DNA of 44,186 nucleotides from Chloroflexota bacterium (GTDB taxonomy: Bacteria > Chloroflexota > Chloroflexia > Chloroflexales > Roseiflexaceae), in contig JACAEQ010000124.1 of NCBI GenBank assembly GCA_013388755.1, positions 1 through 44,186 on the forward strand, written 5' to 3'. A program made the position numbers and the translations under genes. Below, piece after piece: positions 15,200 to 24,099 of the stretch (the first letter of the stretch is position 1; each line of letters begins with the position of its first letter). Under the pieces are notes generated by a model. The model was not told the DNA's origin. It made no database searches and saw nothing but the letters and a program-made list of their open reading frames with translations.

Positions 15200-17272
15200 A
15201 TGAGGCTATGGAAACAACACGCGGTCTTCTGGTCGGTCGCGCTGCTGCTGGTTCTGGTTGCCTGCACGCGTCAGGCCGAGGCACCGTCCCCCACAACGGC
15301 GCCAACCGCTGCTCCGGCGGCAGTGGCCGATACCGGGCATCCGCCAGTTGATCTGGCACAGACGGCTTTCAAGAAAGGCGGTTGTGGCGCGTGCCATATC
15401 ATTCCAGGCGTTGTGCATGCCCGTGGGGTAATTGGCCCGAATCTCACCGATATCAGCCAGACCGCGACCCGGACGATGCAGAGTACGGCATACACCGGCA
15501 AGGCCAGCACAGTTGACGACTACCTGCGAGAGTCGATACTTGAACCGGACGCGTTCGTTGCACCTGATTGTAACGGCTCACCATGCCAGAAAGGAATCAT
15601 GCCGCCATCGCTCGGCCAGGGTCTGTCGCCGACAGAACTGGGCGCAGTCATTCAGTACCTGAAAGCGCCACCTGCGGAAAGTGAGGCTGTAGCGCTCGAG
15701 GAGCCCACCGCCGTTGCAGCCGACGAGGCGACGGCCCTGAGCGACGAGGAGTTCGCCTGGGCAAAACAAGTCTACTTCGAGCGCTGTGCCGGGTGTCACG
15801 CGACACTTCGTAAGGGTGCAACTGGCCCGGCGTTGACACCTGACCGGACAATCGCGCTTGGAACCGTGGGATTGTCGGCGATTATCTACAATGGCACGTC
15901 GCGCGGTATGCCGGATTGGGGCAAACAGGGCTTCTTCACCCAGGATCAGATCGAAATCCTGGCAAAGTACCTCCAGATGGAGCCGCCGACACCACCCGAA
16001 CTGCCGCTCGATGGCATGAAGTCGTCCTGGAAGCTGATAGTTACCCCTGATCAGCGGCCTACCGCACCCGAGACCCAACGCAACTGGCAGAACTATTTCA
16101 TTGTCACCCTGCGTGATGCCGGCCAGGTCGCGGTAATCGACGGCGACAGCTACGAGATCGTGAGCAATGTTGACAGTGGCTACGCCGTCCACATTACCCG
16201 CATGTCGGCGACCGGCAGATATGCCTACGTCATCGGGCGCGACGGCAAGCTGGCGCTGATTGACCTCTGGATGGAAAAGCCCACAAAAGTAGCAGAGGTG
16301 CAGGTCTGCTATGATGCCCGCTCGGTCGAGGTCAGCAAATACAAGGGACCGGAAGGCGATTTCACCGATAAACTTGCCGTAGTTGGTTGCTACTGGCCGC
16401 CACACTTCGTGATCCTGGATGGGCAGACCCTCGAGCCGCTCACAATCGTCAGCACGCGCGGCTACACGGTGGACACACACGAATACCACCCCGAACCACG
16501 TGTTGCTTCGATTGTGGCATCGCACTTTAAGCCAGAGTGGATCGTGAATGTCAAGGAAACCGGGCAGATCTGGCTCGTGAATTATGTTGACCCATATGCC
16601 CCCGTGATCAAGATGCTGCCAGCGGCGCGTTACCTCCACGATGGCGGCTGGGACGTCACCAAGCGGTACTTCATGGTGGCCGCGAACAATTCGAACAAGG
16701 TGGCCGTGGTGGACGCCAGAGATGGCAAGATGGTCGCTCTTGTGGAAACGCCGAAGATTCCGCACCCGGGTCGTGGCGCGAACTGGACTGATCCCGAGTA
16801 TGGCCCGGTGTGGAGCTCGGCGCACCTGGGTGATGCAGCCATCGTTTCAATCGGCACGGACCCCGAAGGCCATCCTGAGGCGGCCTGGAAGGCAGTGCGC
16901 GTCACGCCACTGCCCGGGGCCGGCAGCCTGTTCATCAAGACTCACCCCAACAGCAAGTGGATCTGGGTGGACATGACGTTGAACTCCGACCCGGTGCTTG
17001 CGCGAACGATCTGTGTGATCGCCAGGGATGAACCGTCCAGGACGCACAAATGCTGGGAGGCCAGTGCCTACGGACGCGCCGTGCACTTCGAGTATAACGA
17101 GGCCGGCACAGAGGTGTGGGTGAGTATCTGGGGCGATGCGAGCAAACCGGGCGAAACCGGCGAGATCGTCATCTACGATGACGCGACGCTCACGGAGAAG
17201 GCACGCATCAAGAACCTGATCACACCAACCGGTAAATTCAATGTCCATAATACGGTGTTCGATATCTACTGA
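15200..17272 (+). CDS. nirS: Cytochrome cd1 nitrite reductase with extra N-terminal cytochrome c
   Basis: This 690-residue predicted lipoprotein has lipobox Cys22 after VALLLVLVAC and a Pro/Thr/Ala tether. Cytochrome c domain 1 has CGACH at 62-66 and probable Met ligand in KGIMPP. Domain 2 has CAGCH at 196-200 and GMPDW. The d1-heme propeller runs from about 300 to the end. The second cytochrome and d1 parts carry NirS blocks: TLRDAGQ, IDGDSYEI, GYAVH, YHPEPRVA, NVKETG, LHDGGWD, HPGRGAN and TPTGKFNV. It would reduce nitrite to nitric oxide outside the membrane. The usual NirS has one cytochrome c domain and about 560-600 residues. GAGGAG lies seven bases before the ATG at 15200. No d1-heme biosynthesis gene is nearby. 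NirN is a less likely alternative. Confidence 0.9.
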   Translation: MRLWKQHAVFWSVALLLVLVACTRQAEAPSPTTAPTAAPAAVADTGHPPVDLAQTAFKKGGCGACHIIPGVVHARGVIGPNLTDISQTATRTMQSTAYTGKASTVDDYLRESILEPDAFVAPDCNGSPCQKGIMPPSLGQGLSPTELGAVIQYLKAPPAESEAVALEEPTAVAADEATALSDEEFAWAKQVYFERCAGCHATLRKGATGPALTPDRTIALGTVGLSAIIYNGTSRGMPDWGKQGFFTQDQIEILAKYLQMEPPTPPELPLDGMKSSWKLIVTPDQRPTAPETQRNWQNYFIVTLRDAGQVAVIDGDSYEIVSNVDSGYAVHITRMSATGRYAYVIGRDGKLALIDLWMEKPTKVAEVQVCYDARSVEVSKYKGPEGDFTDKLAVVGCYWPPHFVILDGQTLEPLTIVSTRGYTVDTHEYHPEPRVASIVASHFKPEWIVNVKETGQIWLVNYVDPYAPVIKMLPAARYLHDGGWDVTKRYFMVAANNSNKVAVVDARDGKMVALVETPKIPHPGRGANWTDPEYGPVWSSAHLGDAAIVSIGTDPEGHPEAAWKAVRVTPLPGAGSLFIKTHPNSKWIWVDMTLNSDPVLARTICVIARDEPSRTHKCWEASAYGRAVHFEYNEAGTEVWVSIWGDASKPGETGEIVIYDDATLTEKARIKNLITPTGKFNVHNTVFDIY

Positions 17273-17700
17273 GTGCCTCTCCGAAAACTGCTCCGCCCCC
17301 TGTCAGTGCGCGGCGCGTGAGCGACCGCCTGCAGCGCGCGCAGCGTGGCTGACGCAATCGCCGCTTGCACGGGGAGATTGCTTCGCTTCGCTCGCAATGA
17401 CACATCACCTGTCAGTGCGCGGCGCGCCAGCGACCGCCTGCAGCGCGCGCAGCGTGGCTGCAGCAATCGAGCGGCCCGAGAGGAGATTGCTTCGCTTCGC
17501 TCGCAATGACCCGGAAGATGGGAGCTTGCGTCGCTGCGCGCGCACTGACCCGGCAGATGGGAGCTTGCATCGCTGCACGCGCACTGACCCGGCAGATGGG
17601 AGCTTGCGTCGCTATCGCTCGCAATGATCCGGCAGATGGGAGATTACGTCGCTGCGCGCGCAATGACATCCAGCCAGCCGTCCGTTTTTCGGACAGGCTC
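17273..17700. mobile_element. MITE-like element, copy 2, with 39-bp internal repeats
   Basis: Inverted ends GCCTCTCCGAAAA (17275-17287) and TTTTTCGGACAGGC (17685-17698) bracket 400 non-coding bases. Inside are GAGATTGCTTCGCTTCGCTC arms and four units of about 39 bases centred on GGCAGATGGGAGCTTGCGTC (17517, 17556, 17595 and 17635). It starts directly after the nirS stop codon and ends five bases before the stop of the next, convergent gene. Copies at 270 (inverted), 39651 and 44059 share the ends. No transposase is encoded. Confidence 0.75.
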
Positions 17701-17704
17701 ATAA

Positions 17705-18706
17705 TCACCGCGCGCGTCGCAACGCAACCCGCAACAGGAGTGCGCTACCCATCAGGAGCGCAAGGGTAAGCAACGGATTGGCGCTCATCCAGAGAATCGC
17801 GCGCGCCAGGGCACGCGCGCGTTCGACCAGTTTGATCTCGCGCACAGGTTCGTCAACAGGCGCATCCCAGTCGAAGGCACGCAGGCGCTCAAGATAGCCT
17901 GCGTGCACGCACCCCTCCAGGCTGAAGATAGAGATCGTCTTGCTCCAACGGCGCGCGATGCGCAAATCACGCGCGAGTTCGTCCCACGAGAGCGGCGCGA
18001 TCTGATCGGCGCCACCGACGCTTACCCCGCCCCCGGTGCTGCCGATCCCTGCGGCGCGCGCTTCGCGCGCATAGCTTGCCAGCACGCCAGCGCCGTATGG
18101 GCGCATGAAACTGCTGTACAGCATCGGAATCTCGCGGTCGGCCGGCGTATCCACCAGGCCGGTCAGGCGCTGCAGCAGTGTCGCGCCGGCCCGCCGCTCA
18201 TCCAGCACAAACGGGATGACATAGCTCTCCACCAGGTACCCATCGGCTCGAATGCGTCGGACGAGGTCATCATAGGCCGCCGTGGCGGCGCGCAGACGCC
18301 GCCCATTCAGGAGATTGCGCAGCAAGGTCGGCGCGATTCGACGCCGGTCGGCAATCAGCGCGCGCACTTCCCGCATGTCGAACTCGATATCAAGACCGAC
18401 AGCCTCCCACCGCAGGCCATGCGTGGCCGTCCACTCGCAGAATGCATCATACCGCGCGGCGGCCTCGGAGGCATTATTGATGTTCAGCCAGTACCCCTGG
18501 TCCTCGGGCAGCAACAGCCAGGCGGTCAACGGAATGCCCGCGTCGTTCAGGCGGCGCAGAACAGCGGCGCGTTCAGGGCTCAGATCGCGCAACCCGACAC
18601 TGACGCCTGCGCCGAGCGCCAGCAGATGCGCGGTCACCGCCGGTTCGGCAAAAAGCGCCTCAAATGCGTTACTATCCAGTTCGCAGAAGAAGGTCAGATC
18701 GGTCAT
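17705..18706 (-). CDS. Membrane-anchored protein of unknown function, possibly TIM-barrel glycosidase-like
   Basis: This 333-residue protein is not recognised with certainty. Alternating strands with conserved-looking acidic ends (GVSVGLRDLS, PLTAWLLLPEDQGYW, VGLDIEFDMREV, VESYVIPFV, IPMLYSSFMRPYG) suggest a TIM barrel. Asp/Glu in GLDIEFD sit as catalytic acids do in some glycosidases. The last 35 residues form one hydrophobic segment followed by an Arg-rich end, so the protein is probably held at the membrane by its C terminus. No clear signal peptide or ribosome site is seen at the ATG 18706. The stop lies just outside the MITE-like element. Function is unknown. Confidence 0.75.
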   Translation of the reverse strand: MTDLTFFCELDSNAFEALFAEPAVTAHLLALGAGVSVGLRDLSPERAAVLRRLNDAGIPLTAWLLLPEDQGYWLNINNASEAAARYDAFCEWTATHGLRWEAVGLDIEFDMREVRALIADRRRIAPTLLRNLLNGRRLRAATAAYDDLVRRIRADGYLVESYVIPFVLDERRAGATLLQRLTGLVDTPADREIPMLYSSFMRPYGAGVLASYAREARAAGIGSTGGGVSVGGADQIAPLSWDELARDLRIARRWSKTISIFSLEGCVHAGYLERLRAFDWDAPVDEPVREIKLVERARALARAILWMSANPLLTLALLMGSALLLRVALRRAR

Positions 18707-18975
18707 CGGTATCTACGGTAGAAAAACACGAGGTGCCATGGCTTGAGCCGGCCGACAACGCGTCTGGCTCAGACGCCGATGGTGTATGCTGCCAGCGTAG
18801 CGGCCATGATGCTGCTGACACTCCGTGGCATGCGTTGCTCTCTTAGATCGAGGCGCTCTGATGCTCCCGCGGAAAGGCGGCTCACGAGCGATACGGGCAG
18901 CTCGCACGCCGCCCGTACCGCTCTGCCGACAGCGCACCCGCCTGTGAGGGCGACCGCGTACCTCGCGCACCTGAT

Positions 18976-21900
18976 CTACTTCATTCCGCTCACCGTCACC
19001 GCCGCAAACCCGGCTGCCGCGATCGCGGCGTTCAATGCCGGCAGGTCGCTTGCCAGCAGTGCGTCAAAGCGCGCTGTCTGAACACCAATGCGCCCGGCGA
19101 TATCCTGGTACGACGCCTCCGCCGCGTCGGTCGGGCGGTAATCGCCGAGTTCGACGACGGCTGCGACGCTGTGAAGCTTCTCCAGCAGGCGCACGCCCTG
19201 ATTGAGATTATCGGCCCAGCCTGGACGCAGATCGGGGATCAGGAGCTGTTTTTCGATCTCCAGCACCTTCTCCTTCAGCGCCTTCGCCTGCTCGACAACC
19301 GCTGCGCCTTCCGGCAACGTCTCGGCGCGCTTCGCCCAACCGTCAAGTTGCGCGCGCAATTCGCGCATCCGGTTGATTACCTGCACCGTCGCGCCAGACG
19401 TTTGATGGATCCGCATAGCCAGATCGTGCTGTGCTTCCAGATCCTCCTGTGTCGCCTGAGACTGGACATCGGCAACGATGGTGAACTCCTGCGACTGCTC
19501 GGCGTCACCCACCTTCAACACGACCCGGAACGTGCCCGGGGCGGCAAACGGCCCTTCGAGCACCATCTCGGATGGTGGGTCCTTGCCTTCGATCCTGGGC
19601 GCCGGTGCGTGGCGCATGTCCCATACAAAACGGTTCCAGCCCGCCCTGGCAGGGACCTTCGGCTCTTTGTCGTCTTTCTTCGCGCCTTCAGGCTCCGGGC
19701 CGGCGCTCTCGGGCGGCTTGCTGCGGAAGCTGCGCACCAGCTCACCCCTGGCGTCATAGAAGCTGAGGGTGATTGGCTCGGCAGGCGCATCCTTCAAGTA
19801 ATACGTGATGATCGCGCCCTTCGGCGGATTCTGGCCGACGTCAAGGAAGCGGCGCTTCAACGTGCCGTCAGGTTGCTTCTCGTTAACAAATGCCCCACCG
19901 GTGGTGCCCAGGTAATCCTTGCCGGGCGTATTACCGGTCCAGTCGATCCCTGGCAGGATGCGCTCGCTCGTTCGTGGCGCGAAGAGATGGATCGCGGCCT
20001 CCGTCACGTCAGGAGTGACGGCACGCAGCGGCGTGATGTCGTCGAGAATCCAGATCGAGCGGCCATGGGTGCCGACGATCAGATCGCTGTCTTTGATCAG
20101 GATATCATGCACCGGCGACACCGGCAGATTGAGCATGAAGCGTGTCCACGACGCTCCGTCATCGAACGAGACATACAGTCCGGTCTCCGTTCCAGCGAAC
20201 AGTAGCCCGTGCCGCACAGGATCGGCGCGTATCACCCGGGTAAAGTCATTGCCGGGGATACCGGTATTGATTCGCTGCCAGGTCGCGCCATAGTCGGTGG
20301 TCCTGTACAGATAGGGCTGATAGTCGTCAAGTTTGTAGCGCGTTCCCGCCACATACACCGTGCCGGGATCATGGGGTGACGGTTCGATGCCGCTGATCAT
20401 CGTCCATTCCGGCAGGTCGGGCGGCGTCACATTCTGCCAGGTCGCGCCACCGTCGCGCGAGAGATGGATCAGACCATCATCGGAGCCGGCCCAGAACACA
20501 CCCTGCTCGTGCGGCGATTCGATGAACGAAAAGACGGTCGCATACACCTCGGCACCGATCGAGTCACGGTTCACCGGGCCACCAGTCGGCTGGAGGGTCG
20601 TCGGATCGGCGCGCGTCAGGTCCGGGCTGATCGCTTCCCAGCTCTGCCCTTCGTTGGTGCTGCGGAAGACCATATTGCCGCCAATATAGAGCGTATTCGG
20701 ATCGTGGGGCGAAATAACGATCGGGTAGGTCCACGCAAAGCGGTATTTATGATCGATCGCGCCATAGCCGCCCATATACTCCGGCCAGGTCGTCACCAGG
20801 CGGATCTGGCGGATACGGTGATCATAACGCTGTAAGGCGTTACCACCACCTGGCGACGAACCGATCGCGCCGACGTACACAATGTCGGGATCGTCGGGGC
20901 GCACCGCGATATACCCGCTCTCGCCGGTGCCGGCGATCCAGCAATCACCCCACAGAATACCGCCAGCGCGGCTGCGGCTCGGCACGGCGATACTCGAATT
21001 ATCCTGCTGGGTGCCGTAGACCACATATGGCCTGCGCGTATCAACCGCCACGTGATAGAACTGCGCCGTCGGCTGGTTGTAGATAGTTGACCACGAGGCG
21101 CCGCCATTGAACGACACACACGCACCGCCGTCGTTCCCCTGGATCATCCGCTGGTTGTTACGCGGGTCGATCCACAGATCATGGTTGTCGCCATGCGGCG
21201 TGGTAACCTCGACGAAGGTTCGCCCACCGTCGGACGATTTCCACAGGCTGAGATTGTTCACCCAGATCGTCTCCGGATCGAGTGGATCGGCCGTCAGGTG
21301 CATGTAGTACCACGCGCGGGAGATCAGGTTCTGATTATCGGAGACTTTCTCCCAGGTGGCGCCGTAGTCATCGGAGCGGTAGAGGCCGCCCTCCTTCGCG
21401 TGCTCAATCAGCGCCCAGACACGCCCGGAGCGCGCCGGCGACGCCGCCACCGCCATCTTCCCCTTGATACCTTTCGGCAGGCCAGGCCGGTCGCTGATAT
21501 CCGTCCAGGTTTCGCCACCGTCATTACTCATCCACAGGCTGCTGTCAGGGCCGCCGGAAGAGATCTGCCAGAAACTGCGATACGCTTCCCAGACGGCAGC
21601 AAACAGCATGCGTGGATTCGCCGGGTCGAGCGTCAGGTCCACTGCGCCGGCCCTGTCGCTTTTGTACAACACCTTGCGCCAGGTCGCGCCACCGTCAGAA
21701 CTCTTGAACACGCCTCGTTCCTCATTCGGCCCGAAGGCATGGCCAAGCGCCGCAACCCACACAACATCCGGGTTCTGCGGGTGGGTGCGAATCTTGCCGA
21801 TGAAGCGGGTGTCGGCCAGTCCAATATGCTTCCAGGTCCGTCCGGCGTCGGTGCTCTTATAAACCCCGTCACCGTGCGATACGTCAATCCGGATGGTCGT

Positions 21901-22164
21901 CTCGCCGGTGCCGGCGTAGATGACATTCGGGTCGGCGACGGCAACGTCGATCGCGCCAATCGCGGCGGTAGTGAAGAAACCGTCAGAGATACATTCCCAG
22001 TACGTGCCGCCATCAACCGTCTTCCAGACACCGCCGGCGCATGCGCCGAAATAGAACGTCCCGATGTCGCGTGGGTCACCGGCGACAGCGACGACGCGCC
22101 CGCCACGGAACGGGCCGATGCACCGCCATTCGAGCAGACCGGTGAAATCAGTAGGGATGGGCAT
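18976..22164 (-). CDS. BNR/sortilin-repeat beta-propeller protein (WD40/YVTN/BNR-like)
   Basis: This 1062-residue protein has many BNR or VPS10-type repeats with the SxDGGxTW core: STDAGRTWKHIG, SSDGGATWR, SNDGGETWTDIS, SDDYGATWEKVS, STNEGQSWEAIS, SRDGGATWQNVT and TTDYGATWQRI. These form two stacked propellers. A C-terminal part (about 800-1062) has a beta-sandwich-like segment and a helical region. Homologues are usually called glycosyl hydrolase or sortilin-like proteins without proven activity. There is no signal peptide at the ATG 22164, although that start has AAGGAG seven bases upstream. It appears to be a single-gene unit. Function is unknown. Confidence 0.88.
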   Translation of the reverse strand: MPIPTDFTGLLEWRCIGPFRGGRVVAVAGDPRDIGTFYFGACAGGVWKTVDGGTYWECISDGFFTTAAIGAIDVAVADPNVIYAGTGETTIRIDVSHGDGVYKSTDAGRTWKHIGLADTRFIGKIRTHPQNPDVVWVAALGHAFGPNEERGVFKSSDGGATWRKVLYKSDRAGAVDLTLDPANPRMLFAAVWEAYRSFWQISSGGPDSSLWMSNDGGETWTDISDRPGLPKGIKGKMAVAASPARSGRVWALIEHAKEGGLYRSDDYGATWEKVSDNQNLISRAWYYMHLTADPLDPETIWVNNLSLWKSSDGGRTFVEVTTPHGDNHDLWIDPRNNQRMIQGNDGGACVSFNGGASWSTIYNQPTAQFYHVAVDTRRPYVVYGTQQDNSSIAVPSRSRAGGILWGDCWIAGTGESGYIAVRPDDPDIVYVGAIGSSPGGGNALQRYDHRIRQIRLVTTWPEYMGGYGAIDHKYRFAWTYPIVISPHDPNTLYIGGNMVFRSTNEGQSWEAISPDLTRADPTTLQPTGGPVNRDSIGAEVYATVFSFIESPHEQGVFWAGSDDGLIHLSRDGGATWQNVTPPDLPEWTMISGIEPSPHDPGTVYVAGTRYKLDDYQPYLYRTTDYGATWQRINTGIPGNDFTRVIRADPVRHGLLFAGTETGLYVSFDDGASWTRFMLNLPVSPVHDILIKDSDLIVGTHGRSIWILDDITPLRAVTPDVTEAAIHLFAPRTSERILPGIDWTGNTPGKDYLGTTGGAFVNEKQPDGTLKRRFLDVGQNPPKGAIITYYLKDAPAEPITLSFYDARGELVRSFRSKPPESAGPEPEGAKKDDKEPKVPARAGWNRFVWDMRHAPAPRIEGKDPPSEMVLEGPFAAPGTFRVVLKVGDAEQSQEFTIVADVQSQATQEDLEAQHDLAMRIHQTSGATVQVINRMRELRAQLDGWAKRAETLPEGAAVVEQAKALKEKVLEIEKQLLIPDLRPGWADNLNQGVRLLEKLHSVAAVVELGDYRPTDAAEASYQDIAGRIGVQTARFDALLASDLPALNAAIAAAGFAAVTVSGMK

Positions 22165-22240
22165 GAACGATCTCCTTGTGCGTCATCGCACGTCGAGTAA
22201 CAGGCTACAACACCAATGGTCCCCTCTGGTGCCAACCGGG

Positions 22241-23920
22241 CTATGGCGTCACCAGCACCGCCCCTTCGGATGCCGACGACACCAGCGCACTATAGCGTGC
22301 CATGACACCCCAGTCGTAGCGTGGCGCCGGCGGTTGCCAGGCCGCGAGGCGTTCGGCGATCTCCTCTTCCGCAAGCAGCAGATCTACCCGGCGCTCATCG
22401 AGGTTGATCTCGATCTCGTCGCCTTCGCGAATGACAGCGATCGGGCCACCGCGCGCCGCCTCGGGCGCCACATGACCGATCATCACGCCGCGTGTGGCGC
22501 CACTAAAGCGCCCATCGGTGAGCAACGAGACCGACTGGCCCAGCCCGGCGCCAACGAGCGCTGAAGTGATGCCAAGCATTTCGCGCATGCCGGGCCCGCC
22601 GCGTGGTCCTTCGTAGCGAATGACGACAATATCACCCTCGTGAATCTGCCCATTGACGATCGCCGCCATGGCAGCTTCTTCACTGTCGAAGACACGCGCC
22701 GGGCCACGGTGATGGGTCCGTTCATAGCCGAACAACTTGACCACCGAGCCGTCAGGTGCCAGGTTCCCCTTCAGGATCAGCAGGCCGCCGCTCGCCTTGA
22801 TCGGGTTATCGAGCTGGCGAATCACATCCTGCCCCGGCGTCTCGACGGCGTCGGCGGCTTCTGCTGCAAGGGTGCGCCCGGTAACCGTGACGGCATTGCC
22901 ATGGGCGAAGCCGCCATCAACCAGGCGTTTCGCGATCACCTGGATACCACCCGCCTGGTCAACATGGATGGCCGAATACTTGCCACTTGGCATCAGATCA
23001 CAGCAGAGCGGCGTACGCCGGCTGATGGCATCGAAATCGTCCACCGTCAGCGGGACACCCGCCTCGCGCGCCAGCGCCAGCAAGTGGAGCACCGCATTCG
23101 TCGAGCCACCGGTCAGCGCCACGCTGGCGATCGCATTCTCAAAGGCGGCGCGGGTCAGAATATCGCGCGGTTTCAAGTCACGGCGCAGGACCTCCATGAT
23201 CAACTCGCCGGCGCGATACCCGACCGAGTCCTTGCGTGGGTCAGCGGCCGGTACGGCGGCCGTACCGATCGGCGAGAGCCCGATAATCTCCATGACCGTG
23301 GCCATCGTGTTGGCGGTATATTGCCCGCCGCATGCGCCCGGGCCGGGGCAGGCCGCATCCTCGATCTCCTGCAACTCCTCATCGGTCAGCTTACCAGCAG
23401 CATTGGCGCCAATCGCCTCGTACACATGCTGGATGGTCACTTCCTTACCACGCCAGTGACCGGGGGCAATCGAGCCGCCGTAGATCAGGACACTGGGAAC
23501 ATTGAGGCGTGTCACACCCATGGCTGCGCCCGGGATGGTCTTATCACAGGCGACCAGCGCAACAATCGCATCGAACATGTAGCCGCGGCCCATCAGTTCG
23601 ATCGAGTCCGCGATCAGGTCGCGACTGATCAGCGAGGCTTTCATACCCTCGGTGCCCATCGTCACGCCATCGGAGATCGCCACCGTGTTGAACTCCATCG
23701 GCGTACCGCCCGCGGCGCGCACACCTTCCTTGACCCGTGCCGCCAGGGCACGCAGGTTGATATTGCAGGGCATGGTCTCGATCCAGGTATTGGCAATACC
23801 GATGATCGGCTTCGCCAGATCCTCGTCGGTAAACCCGATCGCCTTGAGCATGGAGCGCGCGCCTGCGCGGGTGCGCCCATCGGTGATCGTGCGGCTGTGA
23901 CGCTTGAGATCGCTGGACAT
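22241..23920 (-). CDS. ilvD: Dihydroxyacid dehydratase
   Basis: This 559-residue IlvD removes water from 2,3-dihydroxy-isovalerate and -methylvalerate in valine and isoleucine synthesis. It holds an Fe-S cluster through Cys residues in METMPCNINL-like, VACDKTIPG and CPGPGACGGQYTANTM segments. LLTDGRFSGATRG near the C terminus is the family signature. The ATG at 23920 follows GGAAGGA; further upstream in-frame codons encode an unlikely Cys/Arg-rich extension. The gene stands alone, divergent from uvrC. Other Edd/IlvD family sugar-acid dehydratases are possible but less likely, given the length and motifs. Confidence 0.94.
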   Translation of the reverse strand: MSSDLKRHSRTITDGRTRAGARSMLKAIGFTDEDLAKPIIGIANTWIETMPCNINLRALAARVKEGVRAAGGTPMEFNTVAISDGVTMGTEGMKASLISRDLIADSIELMGRGYMFDAIVALVACDKTIPGAAMGVTRLNVPSVLIYGGSIAPGHWRGKEVTIQHVYEAIGANAAGKLTDEELQEIEDAACPGPGACGGQYTANTMATVMEIIGLSPIGTAAVPAADPRKDSVGYRAGELIMEVLRRDLKPRDILTRAAFENAIASVALTGGSTNAVLHLLALAREAGVPLTVDDFDAISRRTPLCCDLMPSGKYSAIHVDQAGGIQVIAKRLVDGGFAHGNAVTVTGRTLAAEAADAVETPGQDVIRQLDNPIKASGGLLILKGNLAPDGSVVKLFGYERTHHRGPARVFDSEEAAMAAIVNGQIHEGDIVVIRYEGPRGGPGMREMLGITSALVGAGLGQSVSLLTDGRFSGATRGVMIGHVAPEAARGGPIAVIREGDEIEINLDERRVDLLLAEEEIAERLAAWQPPAPRYDWGVMARYSALVSSASEGAVLVTP

Positions 23921-24086
23921 GGCTTCGTCCTTCCGTACTATACGGGCAAACTGAGGTATGGTTGAGGATTCGTTGCGATTGTACCACTTCTGAACGGACC
24001 GAATGTTGTGTTCAGGGGAACCGTTCACACGACATCTGTGCGCCATCACGGCATGTGATGAATGCCACACACCCGTTCGGATGCGG

Positions 24087-24092
24087 TATAAT
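24087..24092 (+). promoter_or_regulatory. -10 element of a probable leaderless uvrC transcript
   Basis: TATAAT is followed by seven bases and then the uvrC ATG at 24100, so the transcript would begin at or next to the start codon. There is no Shine-Dalgarno sequence. The same layout (TACAAT, six bases, ATG) is seen for the O-antigen-ligase-like gene at 27858, where the bases AATAGCGT are also shared. Confidence 0.5.
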
Positions 24093-24099
24093 AGCGTGT

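Noticed and set aside
15200-17272. Call as NirF or NirN instead of NirS
   Set aside because: NirF lacks cytochrome c domains. NirN was considered, but the second cytochrome and propeller carry the full row of NirS blocks that I recall, so NirS is preferred though not proven.
17516-17660. Possible CRISPR-like or coding repeat of 39 bases
   Set aside because: The repeats abut, vary in sequence and belong to the interior of a MITE-like element. The open frames over them are low-complexity.
18707-18975. Possible small genes between the BNR-repeat gene and the anchored protein gene
   Set aside because: Frames of 60-112 codons exist on both strands, but none has a ribosome site or a protein-like composition; I see nothing supported there.
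19171-22200. Several long plus-strand frames opposite the BNR-repeat gene
   Set aside because: They mirror the third-position GC bias of the real minus-strand gene and show no motif or ribosome site.
22640-23965. 441-codon frame opposite ilvD
   Set aside because: ilvD is unmistakable on the minus strand; the opposite frame has no family similarity.
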